DNA from: Spirometra erinaceieuropaei
Lineage: Eukaryota; Platyhelminthes; Cestoda; Diphyllobothriidea; Diphyllobothriidae
Length of the DNA: 64,000 nucleotides
Assembly (NCBI GenBank): GCA_902702965.1
Contig: CACRXP010000711.1
Location: 150,787 to 214,786 of the forward strand
Direction: 5' to 3'
In this document: positions 38,291 through 49,950 of the stretch, piece after piece
How positions within the stretch are numbered: the first letter of the stretch is position 1
How the letters are laid out: each line of letters starts with the position of its first letter
Program-made: the position numbers and the translations under genes
The notes under the pieces: model-generated
The model's input: the letters and a program-made list of their open reading frames with translations, nothing else
Told to the model about the DNA's origin: nothing
Databases searched by the model: none

Positions 38291-40192
38291 TTATTACCTG
38301 TACATATGTGAAATCTTCATCCAAAAATTTGCATTGTCCTATGCTATCGTGTTCTTGTTTACTGAAACCCGGTCATGAATCCCGAACATTTGGTGTTCTT
38401 TATTATACATCAAAACCATTTCGGGACGTTATTGGAAATGCTAATACTTTGAATTGCACCTAGACCACGGCCAGTAGGTTACACCGTGTCAGAAAGTTCT
38501 GGGCTTAGAAAAACCCGTGTAGATATTGTTAATGTAAAACAAGCAGACGAGGTTTGTCGTGTCAAAATCGCATACACGTAGGCACGTGGGCTAGATGTCG
38601 CTGTTTGCCGGCGCTGATTTGAGGAAGGCGTTATTCTTTCAAAGTCTGGAGATTCGGCAAATAGCAGTCAAGGTGTTATCGTCTACGACCTCCGATGAAT
38701 CATAGCGCCTTATAAAGGCCATATATTTTTGCTTACTTCCTCTACCGAAGGTAGGTTTGAAGTTTGTCACGACATTTTAGATAAAACTTTTCATGTTTGT
38801 AGAAGTTGAATTCGTCTTGTTTCGGATGATATTGCTCATTTTAAAACTTTTGTAGCTTGTTTTCAGTATTTTTCCCGAAAATGCAACGTAAATTAACCAC
38901 ATCATTTTCCTTCCTTTTATTCTCTTAATTCGACAACTGTACTTAATGGCCATGCTTTCAGACCCTGCTCAGAAGGGTTTGGATCGCTAAAGCAACAGAC
39001 AGCCTTTATCGAAAACTGTCTCTGTTAGAACGTCTCCTTTATTCTTCAAATGAGCGTTTTTTTATTTTTCCAGACAGTCGTCTGTCCGCCTTCGGAGCAA
39101 TAGTGGCTAACATGTGTCTCAGAGAAACCGGATATCTCTTAAATGTTAATTCGGCATTCACTACTGCGCCAAAATTGTCTCTGAAATATAGTAAAAAGAA
39201 TTCACTTGTGACGATCGTTACCAAAATTGAATAGAAGTTGCCATGCTCTTCATACGAACATTAAATAAAAGGCATCTCCACCCGCACTGTCTATTTCAGT
39301 TTGCCGATAGTATTCTAACCGAATGTTAGCAGGTATGTTCGCTGTTCGCTTAGGTGAATAATGCTTAACTTAGGGTGAAAATAGTAGGAAGTCCACAAAA
39401 ATTTATTTTCATGGAAAACACGCAAGTCCTGTTGCGAGAAATGCAGATAGCACTATTAGGTGATGACAAGTGAAAGCAGCATCCGCTTTGTAAACCAGTA
39501 ATCTTTATTTATTGAAAAAGACCGATTAATCAGTCTGACCATTTTTTCGCATTTAACATTGTGGCTGGCTTTCAGACGACATAACAGGAACCCTTCTGAC
39601 ACGGTTTCTTTAGTAATTGTACTACTGAAACTCTTGGACTAAAGTTCAAAAGCGCACACAATTTCGTTTCTTGGTTTTGAACCTGAACCTAACAGAAGCA
39701 CCATAGCATCAAATCTAGCCCTCACCTCTAATGGACATTAGCGTAAAACCACTTGAAGCAGGTCCGTAAACAGAATTACGTCCCATCGGATGCGCGCGCA
39801 TATGAAAGCCTGCGTCATAGTCAAGGCACCTATGGCCACGACTAGCACGCTTATCCTTCTGGACGGAGGATAGAGCCGCTGGCCGACGGAGGAGGATTCG
39901 TAATTAACCGTAGGTTCGAACAAACCACTGAACAAGAAGCAATCATTAAGAGTGCCACAGAAGGTTTGAGGTTTGCGGGCACGGCGACACTGTACTGCCA
40001 AGAACGCAAAACTCACCGCGTTAGAGATAGGCCAAAGCAAAGTAATTTTATCGGACGAATCAGACGATTGTGGCATATTTGCTGAATCAGTGTTCCGAAC
40101 ACCAAAAGCAGATCATTTGAGGCACTTTGCCCAACGCCGGGCTGGGGACTCCTTGAAAAAGACCCTTAACGTTAAGTGCCGTAGGGTTTCGA
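38291..40192. other. no recognised feature
   Basis: A 112-codon minus frame (39738-40076) lies just outside the next foldback copy in a GC-richer patch. It has a hydrophobic run of about 20 residues in the second half, but no recognisable family and an overlapping plus frame, so it is not called. Confidence 0.4.
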
Positions 40193-41189
40193 CGTAATGC
40201 GGGTGAGATATTTCGTGAAATGTCAATCGAAATTCCGAAAAGCGCTTTCGGTTTCAAATGATTAATTAAGTAGGGTTGTAAAACAGATCATCTTGCAGCG
40301 CCATTTTGTAATAAATCAGTTACCTTAGGAAGCTGGCTATCGAAACAACATCTTTTTGGTTGCATCCAAATATTAAACTCTGTAAAAACGGCTACTTATG
40401 TAGTGTGCATTTTTCTCATTATGTTTCACTGCGCACAAAAATTCAATTATATTTTTAATAAAAAGCACACTTAAAAATATTAATTCGCTTCCTCAACGGG
40501 TAGAGAATGACGTCTTTGTATAATTTTATACTTCAAGGAAGGATATAATTCGGTTTTTATAACCTTACTAATTCCAGACAAATTTTAAACCCGAGCTGCC
40601 GTTCCACTTGCATTCAGGTTTTGCGAACAACAGGCCGCGTATTTTCTGCGTACGGAAGACCATACCTTTCTCTACGGTACTGAGAGGAAATTGTATGGGA
40701 TTAATAACATGTAGCAGTGGTTTTGAGGTATGTTGTTAGCTTCTAAAGCCACAACGGCAAATGCAGAGACATGACGTTTTATGAACAGCCATTTCACGGA
40801 ATTAACAAATCTCACAACTGGAAACTATTTTAAAACCAAATCATACTCCTCCTTCAAGTATAAAAGTGAAAGAAACCGTAATTCCCTATCGACTATACAG
40901 GAGAATGAATATTTTTTGCATGCTTTATATGAAATATAATTTAATTTGTAAGGCATTAAAAATCAATGAGAAAATGCATGTTACATAAGTAGTCATTTTT
41001 TCTGCAGAGTATAGTTACCGCATGAAGCCGAAAAGAAGTTATTTCGATAACCGTCGTCCTGTGCTAACTACATTATTATAGAATGGCGCTTCATAATGAT
41101 CTATTCTACAGCACTACTTAATTAGTCACTTCGAAATGAAAACGCATTTTGGAATTTTGGTTGAAATTTCATAATTTAGCCCATCTACT
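40193..41189 (+). mobile_element. foldback element, subfamily A, nearly full length
   Basis: Left end: gggtgagatatttcgtgaaat then gtcaatcgaaattccg. The spacer in plus orientation carries cccgagctgccgttccacttg. The right end is ...ttggttgaaatttcataatttagc then ccatctact. Arms are about 40193-40585 and 40815-41189. The terminal bases of the left end are decayed, so the exact start is uncertain by a few bases. Confidence 0.8.
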
Positions 41190-42460
41190 TTACGTGTCGG
41201 TCGACTTCGTCCTCAAATGTTTTCGGCTACAGAAGGCTTCGAACGCCAGGACCGGCGCCTGTCGGTAGTCAAATAAATCACTGAGAGGTTTGAAGATCTC
41301 GCTAACTTGGGAATGCAACCAGACTTACGTGGACGTTAACAACTGTACGGTCCCATTGTTCTTGTGCGACAGTAAGTATAAGCCTGCGTGTTGAGGAGGA
41401 ACGCTGCAGAGAATGTTTCAAACGCGCAACCCTCAGAGGTGAAAGCCACCACTGGGTTGTACGGGGTTTGGAAGTGCAGCTAGAAGGACAAGCTAAATCC
41501 CTCTCTTTATCTGTTTTCTGGGTGGAAATATGTTGTATTGGCTGGCGGATACGATGCCCCGGGATCGGAATCAGGTGGATCAGATAGGAAAAGGTGGTTG
41601 TTATGTTCGTATCGGACAGTCTTAATCCTACCAAATTTCACCAGTTTGTGACGTGGGCGACGCTTGAGGTCAGGCTATTTTTTTAAGAATTAAGTGCATA
41701 CGAGGCGAAGTAAATGGCAACAGCGAGCATCGAGAATCGGTATTTAGACAAACAAAAACGGAAAAGAAGCCGGGTTGGCCGAATTGCACTTATTTTCGTC
41801 TTTTTAAACTCAAATCACCCGCTCTTTTGCCCCAGCATATGCACTGGCAGGAGCTCCATTAATTCCGCATAAAATTTCAATAACACATCTGCCTTCCCCT
41901 TGCGGATAAAGCTGTTACTTTTTTCTTGTGTGTTATGTCAAAGCCCTCTCAACAGTAAATGTACGAAGGATTTCACAGGAACATCAAGCAACTTTAGATA
42001 GATTTTTTTGATTTATTTTCACCAAAGCTACATGTTAACTAGGTCTGTCACAAATTGCGCAAAGTCTGTGTCTGAGTTAAAAAAACAGAAGGATGGGCAG
42101 CGTTTAGTCTAGATGTGTGTCCAACGGATCATTGTTGACATTCTGTGTTTTGTCTGATAAACGTTTTTTGTAGAAAAAGTTATTATTGGCTACACGCATA
42201 TGTTTTCCCTTCTAGCGAACATTTATTTTGTAGATCTTGTCCTTAAATTACAGAAATTGTCGGCCAACTGCTTCCGATGCATTATTCACGAAAGGGAGCG
42301 CTTGTTAAAAAAAATAAGGCGGGTAGGATTTGCTCTCAAATCTCGTTTGCAAAACAAGGGCTATCGTCCGCTATAAGCAACTTTCGAAGAAATTTTAATT
42401 CAGCAATCCCGTCTATGTTTTCATTGCAGTAAATTGCAGGAGGCTGATGGAACACTTTTA
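41190..42460. other. no recognised feature
   Basis: A GC-richer patch at 41200-41650 carries a 110-codon minus frame (41302-41634) of no known family. The remainder is AT-rich. Confidence 0.4.
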
Positions 42461-42568
42461 CAAATATGAATTTTCCAGGAAGACATCAAGGACGGCAAAG
42501 AAGTTGTTTTTTCCGTCCTCCAGCGTAAATTGTATGTCCCAGTAAACAGCGTTGGCGTGGTTTTTGAA
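42461..42568 (-). pseudogene. Penelope-like element RT fragment, relic 2
   Basis: Thirty-six codons on the minus strand read FKNHANAVYWDIQFTLED, then GKNNFFAVLDVFLENSYL and stop. The order DIQFT(L/M)E(D/E)...NN..(A/P)(F/V)LDV is the stretch near the end of the reverse transcriptase of Penelope-like elements, just before the connector to the GIY-YIG endonuclease. Sequence further upstream on that strand (to about 42740) stays open in a neighbouring frame, suggesting a frameshift. Downstream homology is lost. It lies 1.1 kb from a second relic on the same strand, but the two overlap in the region of the protein they cover, so they are probably separate insertions. Confidence 0.55.
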
Positions 42569-43554
42569 TACGCTCTAGCCCCCGAAGAACGTTTTGGCTT
42601 TGCTAACTTCTTGGTGTTGAACACAGACCGGAGGCCGACTTCGGGTAAACCTCGATAAACTTTGTTTTTCGGTAATCGTATTTTCGTTTTATTTGAGGTA
42701 GCCTCTTTAAAATATTCTTTCCAGTGAATGCATATTTCTTTCATTTTACGCCTTCTTGTATATGTTCCTGAGCAAAGCCAAGCTTATGGAAGATTAATAT
42801 GGCTGATTTTCTAGCGCGTATGATTTCCACTGATGATTTTGGAGAATATGCCCTGACTTCCAAATCATGAATACCGATCACTTACTTGCAGTATTAATAG
42901 ATAGTACTGATAGCGTTTTCAAACTTCCGTCCTTAACTGCATTACAATCTCACTAGCCTCCATAATTTGTTATTTAAGACAAAGAAGCGTGAGAAAGTTG
43001 CCTGTTGCCCGATTAAGTGATTGTCGGCTTCGTGGACTGACCACAATAAATAACAACCGTAGCATGCAGTTATTTTGTGACTCACCCCCTGATTTAAGGT
43101 TAAATTGCCAAAAGAGTGTCGTTAATCCAGATCTTCCAAAAAGATGCGCTTGTGACTGCATTTGCGTTCGACAGAAGTTTCAAAAGAATCTTTGAGATGT
43201 CGATACTACTGTTTTGAATGACAACATGCGGAACCTCTTGTTTTTAGAGTATACAGAGATTGTATCATTCTTTTTTTAATTCTTTTAGTGGTTACCCTTA
43301 GAGATTCGGATGTTCGCAACCAAAACAATTAGCTTATGTGCTACTAAATTCTGCAGGTCAAGGAAAATATGCTAATCTGTCCACCTTTAAAAAAGACGGA
43401 CTGTGCTTCAAACAGCGTACCACATCGAGGCAGGTTCTTAAATCACGCACAATTAACAATCTTCAAATTTGGTCTCTCCTTGTCATTACAAACATTTAAT
43501 TTTCAGAAAAAAACTCTCCTGTGCAGGAGAACCGCCCAATAACGACGAGGAGAT
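42569..43554. other. sequence between two Penelope-like relics
   Basis: Overlapping small frames on opposite strands at 42970-43195, no motifs. Confidence 0.4.
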
Positions 43555-43651
43555 ACCGTGAGTCACCGACCGCATGAGATGTTGGCGGAAATTACTAAAT
43601 GAATTTTCAGTTATGGGGCTTAATTAGTTGGGTTAAAATATTAATTGTCAT
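43555..43651. mobile_element. truncated foldback end, subfamily B-like
   Basis: cgtgagtcaccgaccgcatgag, then ttggcggaaattactaaatga and ttaattagttgggttaaaatattaattgtc match the first 95 bp of the foldback left arm. Homology stops exactly where the Penelope-like frame begins on the other strand, so this foldback copy was cut by, or joined to, the retroelement. Confidence 0.55.
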
Positions 43652-44370
43652 GACTCAAGCAGCTCCTGGCTCACGCGGTTGTCACCTGTAGCTAGAATTT
43701 TGGCCTCGTCGAATTTGAATGTGTGGCCGGAACCCGTCGAATGAGCCGCAACTTGAGAACTGACGTCAATTCTCTGCACCGCTGCAGCGTGTTCGAGCGT
43801 TCGCGTTCGGAGCTGTCTTCCGGTTTCTACGACGAAGTTGCTTTGTCCGCAACTGCACCAGATCCGACAAACGACTGCAGACGTTTCTTGCCGTGGCAGT
43901 GGGTCTTTCGGTTTTATCAACTAACGCCTGACGGTTGCCTCCGGCTTGTGTGCAACTTCAACCACAAGCGGTGCTAGAACGCGGCCGATAACTTCCGAAA
44001 CGTTCTTGACATACGGAATCGCTCACCAAAATTTGGTGTCTGTGCGGTTAAGCCTTTCGTTCCTTTTGCGTATGCACCTGTTGACGAAGTTGCGCATATA
44101 GCCATTGACTTTGAAGACCAATCGGAGTTATTGTAGTTCGATAATCTTGTCTTCCGGCACACAGCAGTGCGTTTTAACACGCCGATAGAACGTCCTTACA
44201 CAACTGCGTTTGTGACTGCTTGGGTGGTTGCTGTTGAAGTTCAGTATTTGCGTCGTATTTGTCGCTTTCCTGAAAACTTTGGACTTTAGGCCACCATAAT
44301 CTTTGCGGCATACGAGGACATCTAGGGAAGCCAGCTGGTTGATCTCTTCCTCCGAGGAGGACGCAGGTGA
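43651..44370 (-). pseudogene. Penelope-like retroelement, 3' part with GIY-YIG endonuclease
   Basis: Read on the minus strand, the segment starts with the end of reverse transcriptase (EEEINQLASLDVLVCRK, then KVFRKATNTTQILNFNSNHP). It continues through SHKRSCVRTFYRRV and a connector, a KPKDPLP block, and a GIY-YIG-like endonuclease (VCRIWCSCGQSNFVVETGR, then QLRTRTLEHAAAV..., then ...AAHSTGSGHTFKFDEAKIL). The usual second motif YIGETGR appears as FVVETGR. The Arg and the ...LEH...H... residues remain. At least four stops or frameshifts break it (for example near 44128, 44035 and 43915), and it ends abruptly after ELLES at the junction with the foldback end at 43651. The 5' part, including the YxDD core, is absent beyond about 44370, consistent with 5' truncation. 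It is a dead copy. Confidence 0.85.
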
Positions 44371-44449
44371 CCGGTACGACGTATGTGCCACCAAATCTCG
44401 CTGGTCCTCCAACCATAATTGTCCACAATTTTACACCAGATAAAAGGCG

Positions 44450-45130
44450 AAGTTGGGGCGTGAGCCTAGACCTGCTGTCACACCCAAAAAGTAAACTTTT
44501 TTGTGGGTACGGCTTCCGGATAACACCCTAGGATCTCGATATAGCCCTGACGCTGTGCCCTGCCCATCAACCCGCAGGACCACTTTTGTAGCACAGTGGA
44601 CACATGCTCACGACAGTTTGACCGTCATTGTCGACAGCAATGTGGGGACCGGGATAGTGAACTGCGCAATTCCTTTTGTAGGACTGGTAGACTTACGCTG
44701 CATCTGTCGCACACTCTCTTCCTTCCTTACCTGGACCCGACGTCGAGATCGGAGACAGAATTGGGCAAAGTGGCTGACAGAGCGCGTGCCACCACGCCCC
44801 TGGTGAACGGGGGGCTGCTGGGATTCCAAATGAGTGCGGGTGCCATGAAGGTCATATTAAGAAGGAGAAACTGCGGCCTGATTTACCGTCATTGGAAACG
44901 GACAGAGTTATCCCATCGGCTGGCAGCCTTTCAAATCATGACTTTTAGCGCACCGTGAGAGGCCCAATTGCACCAAACTGTTTATAGTGCAAAATTGCGC
45001 TCAGACCATCGACCTCATTTTCTCTATCTGCACCCCCCGGGCACCAGTTTGATACCAGTTTCTGACCGCAAAGGCTAGTCGGACGTTGGCAGCTTCCGGG
45101 CAGCGTTTGTTTAAGAGTCACAGTGTGTCC
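44450..45130. other. GC-rich block, possibly part of an older repeat
   Basis: GC content is well above the surroundings. Plus frames of 101 and 120 codons overlap in different phases (44501-44806 and 44596-44958), and a minus frame overlaps both. The peptides are rich in Arg, Cys and Thr and show no motif. Simultaneous openness in three frames argues for composition rather than coding. It lies directly upstream (in minus orientation) of the Penelope-like relic but does not encode its missing reverse transcriptase. Confidence 0.3.
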
Positions 45131-45411
45131 CTATGGTCGTAATGTTCACGTAAATCGTGTTTCTACTATGGAGCAGCACTGAGCGACGTCAACGGTATTT
45201 CTAAGTGCTGTCATTTCATTAAGAGGAATCAGTATTGCTGTCTGGAAAACTATCAGTCGCATAACGCCAACCTGCGTGTGTCCGAATAGGGGAGATTTGG
45301 TTCGGCAGCCTCATGTGATTGATACAACATGTTTGGCTTTCTAAAATAATACTAGATAGCATACCTGCTTTATGTGATTAAATATTCCGTATCGGAGGGA
45401 ACATGTGTAAA

Positions 45412-45885
45412 TTCCTGCCGCAGTTGTGAAGACCTTGCTTGGCGCTTAACTGATTCGTGTCCAAACGTCCGTGACTGTTGACGTCAAAAGTAACTTAGTT
45501 TGCGGTTGGGCTGACTTGCATAGCCCCCTAATCAGGACGTTGGCTTTAGAGGTCCCGTTCAATTAATAAAGACTAAATAAAGAAATAAAGGAACAATTTT
45601 AATTTTCCATTATTATCATCATCAATTTACTGACGATTAATCAATGTGATCCTTTGTATCTGATCAAATATCTCGTGTTAAAGCATAAGTTCCTAGGGCA
45701 GTGGTGAGGACTTTGCTTGACACAACTGATTCTTGTTCAAACCTCGGGCGCACAGCCATAGAAAAAAGTTATCGTTCCCTGTTGACATCAAATATTGACG
45801 TAAATAACGGTTTGGCTGACTTGCATGGACGCGGGCATTAAAGCTCCCGACGAAGTAATAAAGATGGATTTGGAAATAATTCCGG
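45412..45885 (+). repeat. two diverged direct-repeat units, about 180 bp each, period about 275 bp
   Basis: Unit 1 (about 45412-45590) and unit 2 (about 45690-45880) share, in order: ttcct...gcagt.gtgargac.ttgcttg, aactgattc.tgt.caaac, ctgttgac(g/a)tcaaa, ggctgacttgcat(a/g)g, and taataaaga ahead of aaata. The 100 bp between is AT-rich with a tta/atc-rich run. The units are too diverged to be recent. They may be internal repeats of a satellite-like unit. Confidence 0.6.
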
Positions 45886-46035
45886 AAAGTGCAAAGTATT
45901 CCACTGTCTGCCCCCAACAATAGCCGTCATACAGACCTAGACCGTTGCCCTAATCTTAGCTCCAACTCTGCACTAAACCTTGAATCTGCAGTAAAACTAA
46001 CAAATTTGATCCTGACTTGGCTTTAAGTAAGTATT

Positions 46036-46090
46036 AAACCTACCGATAAACCTAACACTTAACCTAAGCATACCTCTGAACCTAACCATA
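46036..46090 (+). repeat. degenerate AAACCTA array, period near 12 bp
   Basis: The word aaccta recurs at 46037, 46049, 46061 and 46079 with variable five- to six-base fillers. Just upstream, ccctaatc and cactaaacc occur between 45948 and 45980. It resembles a decayed CTAA-type array. It is not a clean (CCCTAA)n telomeric run. Confidence 0.5.
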
Positions 46091-46678
46091 ATTTCGTCGG
46101 AAGTTGTATCAAAGCCACCCGTCTTGTAAGCGGTCCCTGTTCTCGGTTTCGGATTACGGACCCACATATGTCAGTCTGGCAGAAATAACCATTCTAGTGT
46201 CAGTTTCCTTGTCAGGTAGGCGTATCAAATCATTTGCTGAAAATGCAGCCAAATGCTACTTTTATCCAAAAACATATTTTGACGGTAGAAATAATTCAAA
46301 TTAGAGCCGTTCATTTTCTGAATCAGGCGACAACTGCCGATCGTAGTGCGCTTAAAGCTAAAATTAAGACTCGATGTCGCGATGGATGAGAACATGTTTT
46401 AAAGCTGATTTTTTGTGATATTTTTTCCTTATGGTAAGAATCTCTCGCACGATAAAGACAATGCCCTATAACGTAAGCAAAAGCAGAAACGTTTAGCAGT
46501 TACTAACCAACTTCCATGAGACTGATTCCAATTTTAGTTCACAGAATCAGAGGTAGAGAATTGTCCCGGGAATTTGCCATCGAATCATTATTCGGCGAGG
46601 TTGGCTTCTGCAGGCCCACTTGATTAATAACGTACGGTGATACTACTAGAACAATATTAGTCGACATGCCTAACTTAA

Positions 46679-47095
46679 CCACTCGCTGAATTAGGATAAT
46701 GAAGAGGGATCGAAGCACGTGCGGGGAAAAAATTGAAAGTAGCATGTACACACTCTTTCCCGACACAACCGCTTGGTGGATGATGGGGAGAAGAAGGGCG
46801 CAGTCGGAACTGGATGGCCGCGGGGGGAACCGCGTGGTTATTCGCAGTGCACGGCCACTGTGGTGGAACCGACGGAGTTCAAAACCCTCCACACAATGCC
46901 ATTTGCAAGTCTACATAGCCGCTCACTGGATTGCGATAATAAAGAGGGCTCAACCAGTGCTCGAAGCACGCGCAGAGATGCGCATGTGAACTAAAACCTG
47001 AAATTACCAAGGCTGACGTGTAAGCACTCCTCTCTCTGAGATATAGTCACTCGCTGTATTAAGATGGTAAAAAGATGCAAATACGTGATGCATGT
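46679..47095 (+). repeat. three copies of a short dispersed unit (about 45 bp)
   Basis: Copies start near 46681 (actcgctgaattaggataat, then gaagaggga...tcgaagcacgtgc), 46921 (gctcactggattgcgataat, then aaagaggg...tcgaagcacgcgc) and 47048 (actcgctgtattaagatggt then aaaaagat). The first two share the whole unit including tcgaagcacg. Between the first two, 46760-46900 is GC-rich and open on both strands (frames 46699-46989 plus and 46539-46892 minus), with no motif. Confidence 0.5.
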
Positions 47096-47255
47096 AAAGT
47101 CAGCATATTCGCATCTACCAGTGTTTTTTTTAAAACTAACCATGTAGTATCACTCAGGTGGGTCTGTAGAACCAAATCTCGCCTATTTATATTTAACTTG
47201 AAGTTAGTGCTGAACTAGACCTACGGTTAAATTTAAAGGTAATGTTAAGCGTGCA

Positions 47256-48091
47256 CAGTAGGTGGCTTAACTCATGTAATGTGAACCGAATTTCTGAAAT
47301 GCGTTTTCGTTTCGAAAAGATTAAGAAAGTAGATTTGGAGAACTAATCACCAAACAGCATAATTCTATAATAATTCAGTTACCCCCAGATTCGGGCTTTT
47401 GAAAGAACTTCTTTTCGGTAGCATGCAAAAACTATACTCCGTAAAAAGTAACAACCCACGTTGCATACATTTTTCTTATTGATTTCTGATGCCCATATTT
47501 CTTAGAAAACATGCATACGAATATTCATCCATGTACTCATTTGGTAGACAATTACGTCTTCGTCCAATTTTATACTGAAAAAATAATAATTCTGTTTTAC
47601 AAGCGCTTATAATTGTGGTATTTTTAATACGGTGAAATGGCTGTTCATAAAACGTTATCTCTCTGCATTTACTAATGAGGCTCGTAAAGTTAGCAACATG
47701 GTTTAAATTCACTGCTGAATTTTACGAACCCCATACGGTGTCCACTTAATAACGTACAGAAATGTATGATTTTCCGTAGGTGGAAAATATATAGTTTGTA
47801 CTTTGGAAACCCTGAATGCAAGTGTAAGGGCAGGTTGAGTTTAAAATTATTCGGGAACTGGAAAAGTTTTTTTAAAACAGAATCATAGCCTTTTTAAGTA
47901 AAAATTTGACGAAGACTTAATTTTTTACCAAATGAGTAAGTGGATGAATATTCGCCTGCATGTTTTCTATGAAATATAATTGAAGATTTATGGGCATCAG
48001 AAATCAATAGGAAAAATTCATGCAACGTGAGTAGTCACGCGTGTAGCATTTCAGAAATTCGGCTCACATTACATGAGAAAGACCACCTACT
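47256..48091 (-). mobile_element. foldback element, subfamily A, right arm internally deleted
   Basis: The left end cagtaggtggcttaactcatg is followed by a full left arm. The spacer is inverted (gaaaccctgaatgcaagtg near 47808). The right arm runs to tgagtagtca near 48036, then skips about 140 bp to agcatttcagaaattcggct and ends ...accacctact at 48091. The spacer contains the family's small recurring frame (47476-47712, minus). Confidence 0.85.
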
Positions 48092-49585
48092 TTATGCCTA
48101 AGACGCCAGCTTGATTTTCTCTGAAATGTGTAAACGCAACACCACCCGGCTGGGTTGGGAGTAGGCAAAAACCTTGAGGTTTTCATCTACCGTGCTCATA
48201 TGGAATTGCAAGCCCAATCTGTTATTTATTCTAAAAATATACTCAACACTCGCATGCCACCTTGCGTTTGAATTAGGGATTCTCTTCCATGAACTCACTA
48301 CGGACTAAGCAAAAATGCAGAACTATCTTTGAGGTTTTTATAGTCAGACAGTAGCAACAGAGGCATCTTGGAGAATGAGTCAGACCCTAGGGCGCTTTCA
48401 GAGGTCATTTGCATGTTAATGTGCAGTGGCCGCGGGGTTAATGATGTTGGATGGTAGTGCAGAAGATAGCCGATTCATACAACGCACCTGCATATCCTCA
48501 TTATAGTTAATGGTCATTCCGAAAAGTGGCCTTACCGGGCCGCAGGCAACGAAACGTAGTTGTTTACCTGCAGTCTCGGTTTCTTAGCAGTAGCCGTGGA
48601 CAGCTAGTCAGCGACATCAATCACTGACTCCATGGGAAGTTGCTGATTCTCTAAGGAATTTATATTCGCGGCGGACGCCACAACCACCGCCAGAAGAGAA
48701 ACAGGCAAGCAGTCGCCCTTGACATTTTGACATGCTAGTGTTTAGTACCGACTGTCAGAGTATCAGCTATCAAACGCGGGCGATAAACAGTTCCTTCGGA
48801 GGGACACCCACCCGCCTTGTCAGTTATTTGACGAGTCAGCCTCGTAGGCACATGGCGCCAAACTGAACCCCTTGGCGAATCTGTTTAGCCTCTGTGATGA
48901 AGGATTTAGCCGGCTGTCTTCACGTTGCATCGCTTTCGACCGCAACTGAACCGTATGCTCCTATGAGACCACCTCCTAAAAAGGGCTATTTAAATATTAA
49001 TGGCCCCCTTTGTCCCCAGAGCCAGACAGACGTTCATTTTCTCGAGCGGTGCGCAAAACCTGTCCCGCTAACTATCGCTGAGAATCCAGTTTAAGAGAAA
49101 TAAGGGAATTCAAAGGAATAGGCGCAAGCTAACTTTAGCGTATTCTGCGGGGACGTTTGCACGCACGAATTATAAACGTCGATCTTCCTAAATTCTCCAC
49201 TACGTCCAAACGATCAAACGCCGATAACGATGAAGTTGGATTAACGCCTACTCCAACGCCTGTCCTGCAATGGTACTGCAACTGACGCTCTCGCACGCAA
49301 GCACATGTTTGGCCCTAAAAAGGCACTCGAAAGATGTTATACAATTGCTTTTATGCCATCCGTAATTCATATTTTAGTCAACTTTTTCAGTCAAATCGAT
49401 TTGCCGACAAAAGATGACGGTTGGCTCAATTCTGGGGGTCAAAATCATTAACAGGAATGCAAGTCGGGAAACGGAATGCAGGTGTTGTTAACAACCTAAC
49501 CCATGTGTCTGAGTAGCTAAGTCATGTTTGCGAGAAACGACTAACCAAAGTTCGTCGTGGCAACAACGAAATCTACGGGTTTGCG
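48092..49585. other. mixed-composition stretch, no gene recognised
   Basis: GC-richer parts near 48410-48900 could be decayed repeats. Small frames (66 codons at 48098-48298 minus and at 48894-49094 plus) are unrecognised. Confidence 0.4.
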
Positions 49586-49950
49586 ATGGCAAAGGTTTGT
49601 TCTGAACATCCTATTCATCCAATCAAATCCCAGTCGCCCAGGTTGAGACGAAAGACAACAGGAACGATCATTTATTATCTGCAGAACTCGGAATCACTGC
49701 CTCTGGCGGCAATTATTGCTGGCGAGTACATCGGGAGCGCTGGGGAGAGGAAGCAAGTGCAATCAGCTTTTACGTGTACGTCGGATGAAGGTGTGCGTCT
49801 TAGTTGCAGTATACAGGATGGCTGGCAAAGCAAACAGTCCGGTGAGGCCATGCCGGTCACCTGTGCAATCCCCCGCCCCTGGGCGTCTTGCAACACCGGA
49901 GGAAATCAAGGGAAGAAGAGGGGAGGTGCAGCGGATGGAGGACAAGTCTA
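49586..49950. repeat. left part of a GC-rich older repeat interrupted by a foldback insertion
   Basis: This segment is GC-rich and open in two plus frames and two minus frames at once (128 and 100 codons on plus, 73 and 73 on minus). That points to composition rather than a gene. It continues on the far side of the foldback element at 50963-51240 with similar composition and with a repeated 38-bp joint (see the element at 49951-50943). I cannot name the family. Confidence 0.4.

Noticed and set aside
39905..39925. tRNA or SINE B-box at ggttcgaaca
   Set aside because: The first seven bases fit a B box but the end does not, and no A box or cloverleaf can be built around it.
39738..40076. 112-codon minus frame with a hydrophobic run as a membrane protein
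   Set aside because: Overlapped by an open plus frame and lying in a GC-richer patch; a single hydrophobic run is weak evidence.
44501..44958. 101- and 120-codon frames as the missing 5' part of the Penelope-like element
   Set aside because: They are on the opposite strand to the relic and show no reverse transcriptase motif.
45948..46095. Interstitial telomere repeat
   Set aside because: Words are related to CTAA/CCTA repeats but spacing is 8-12 bp and there is no run of two perfect telomeric units; kept only as a degenerate array.
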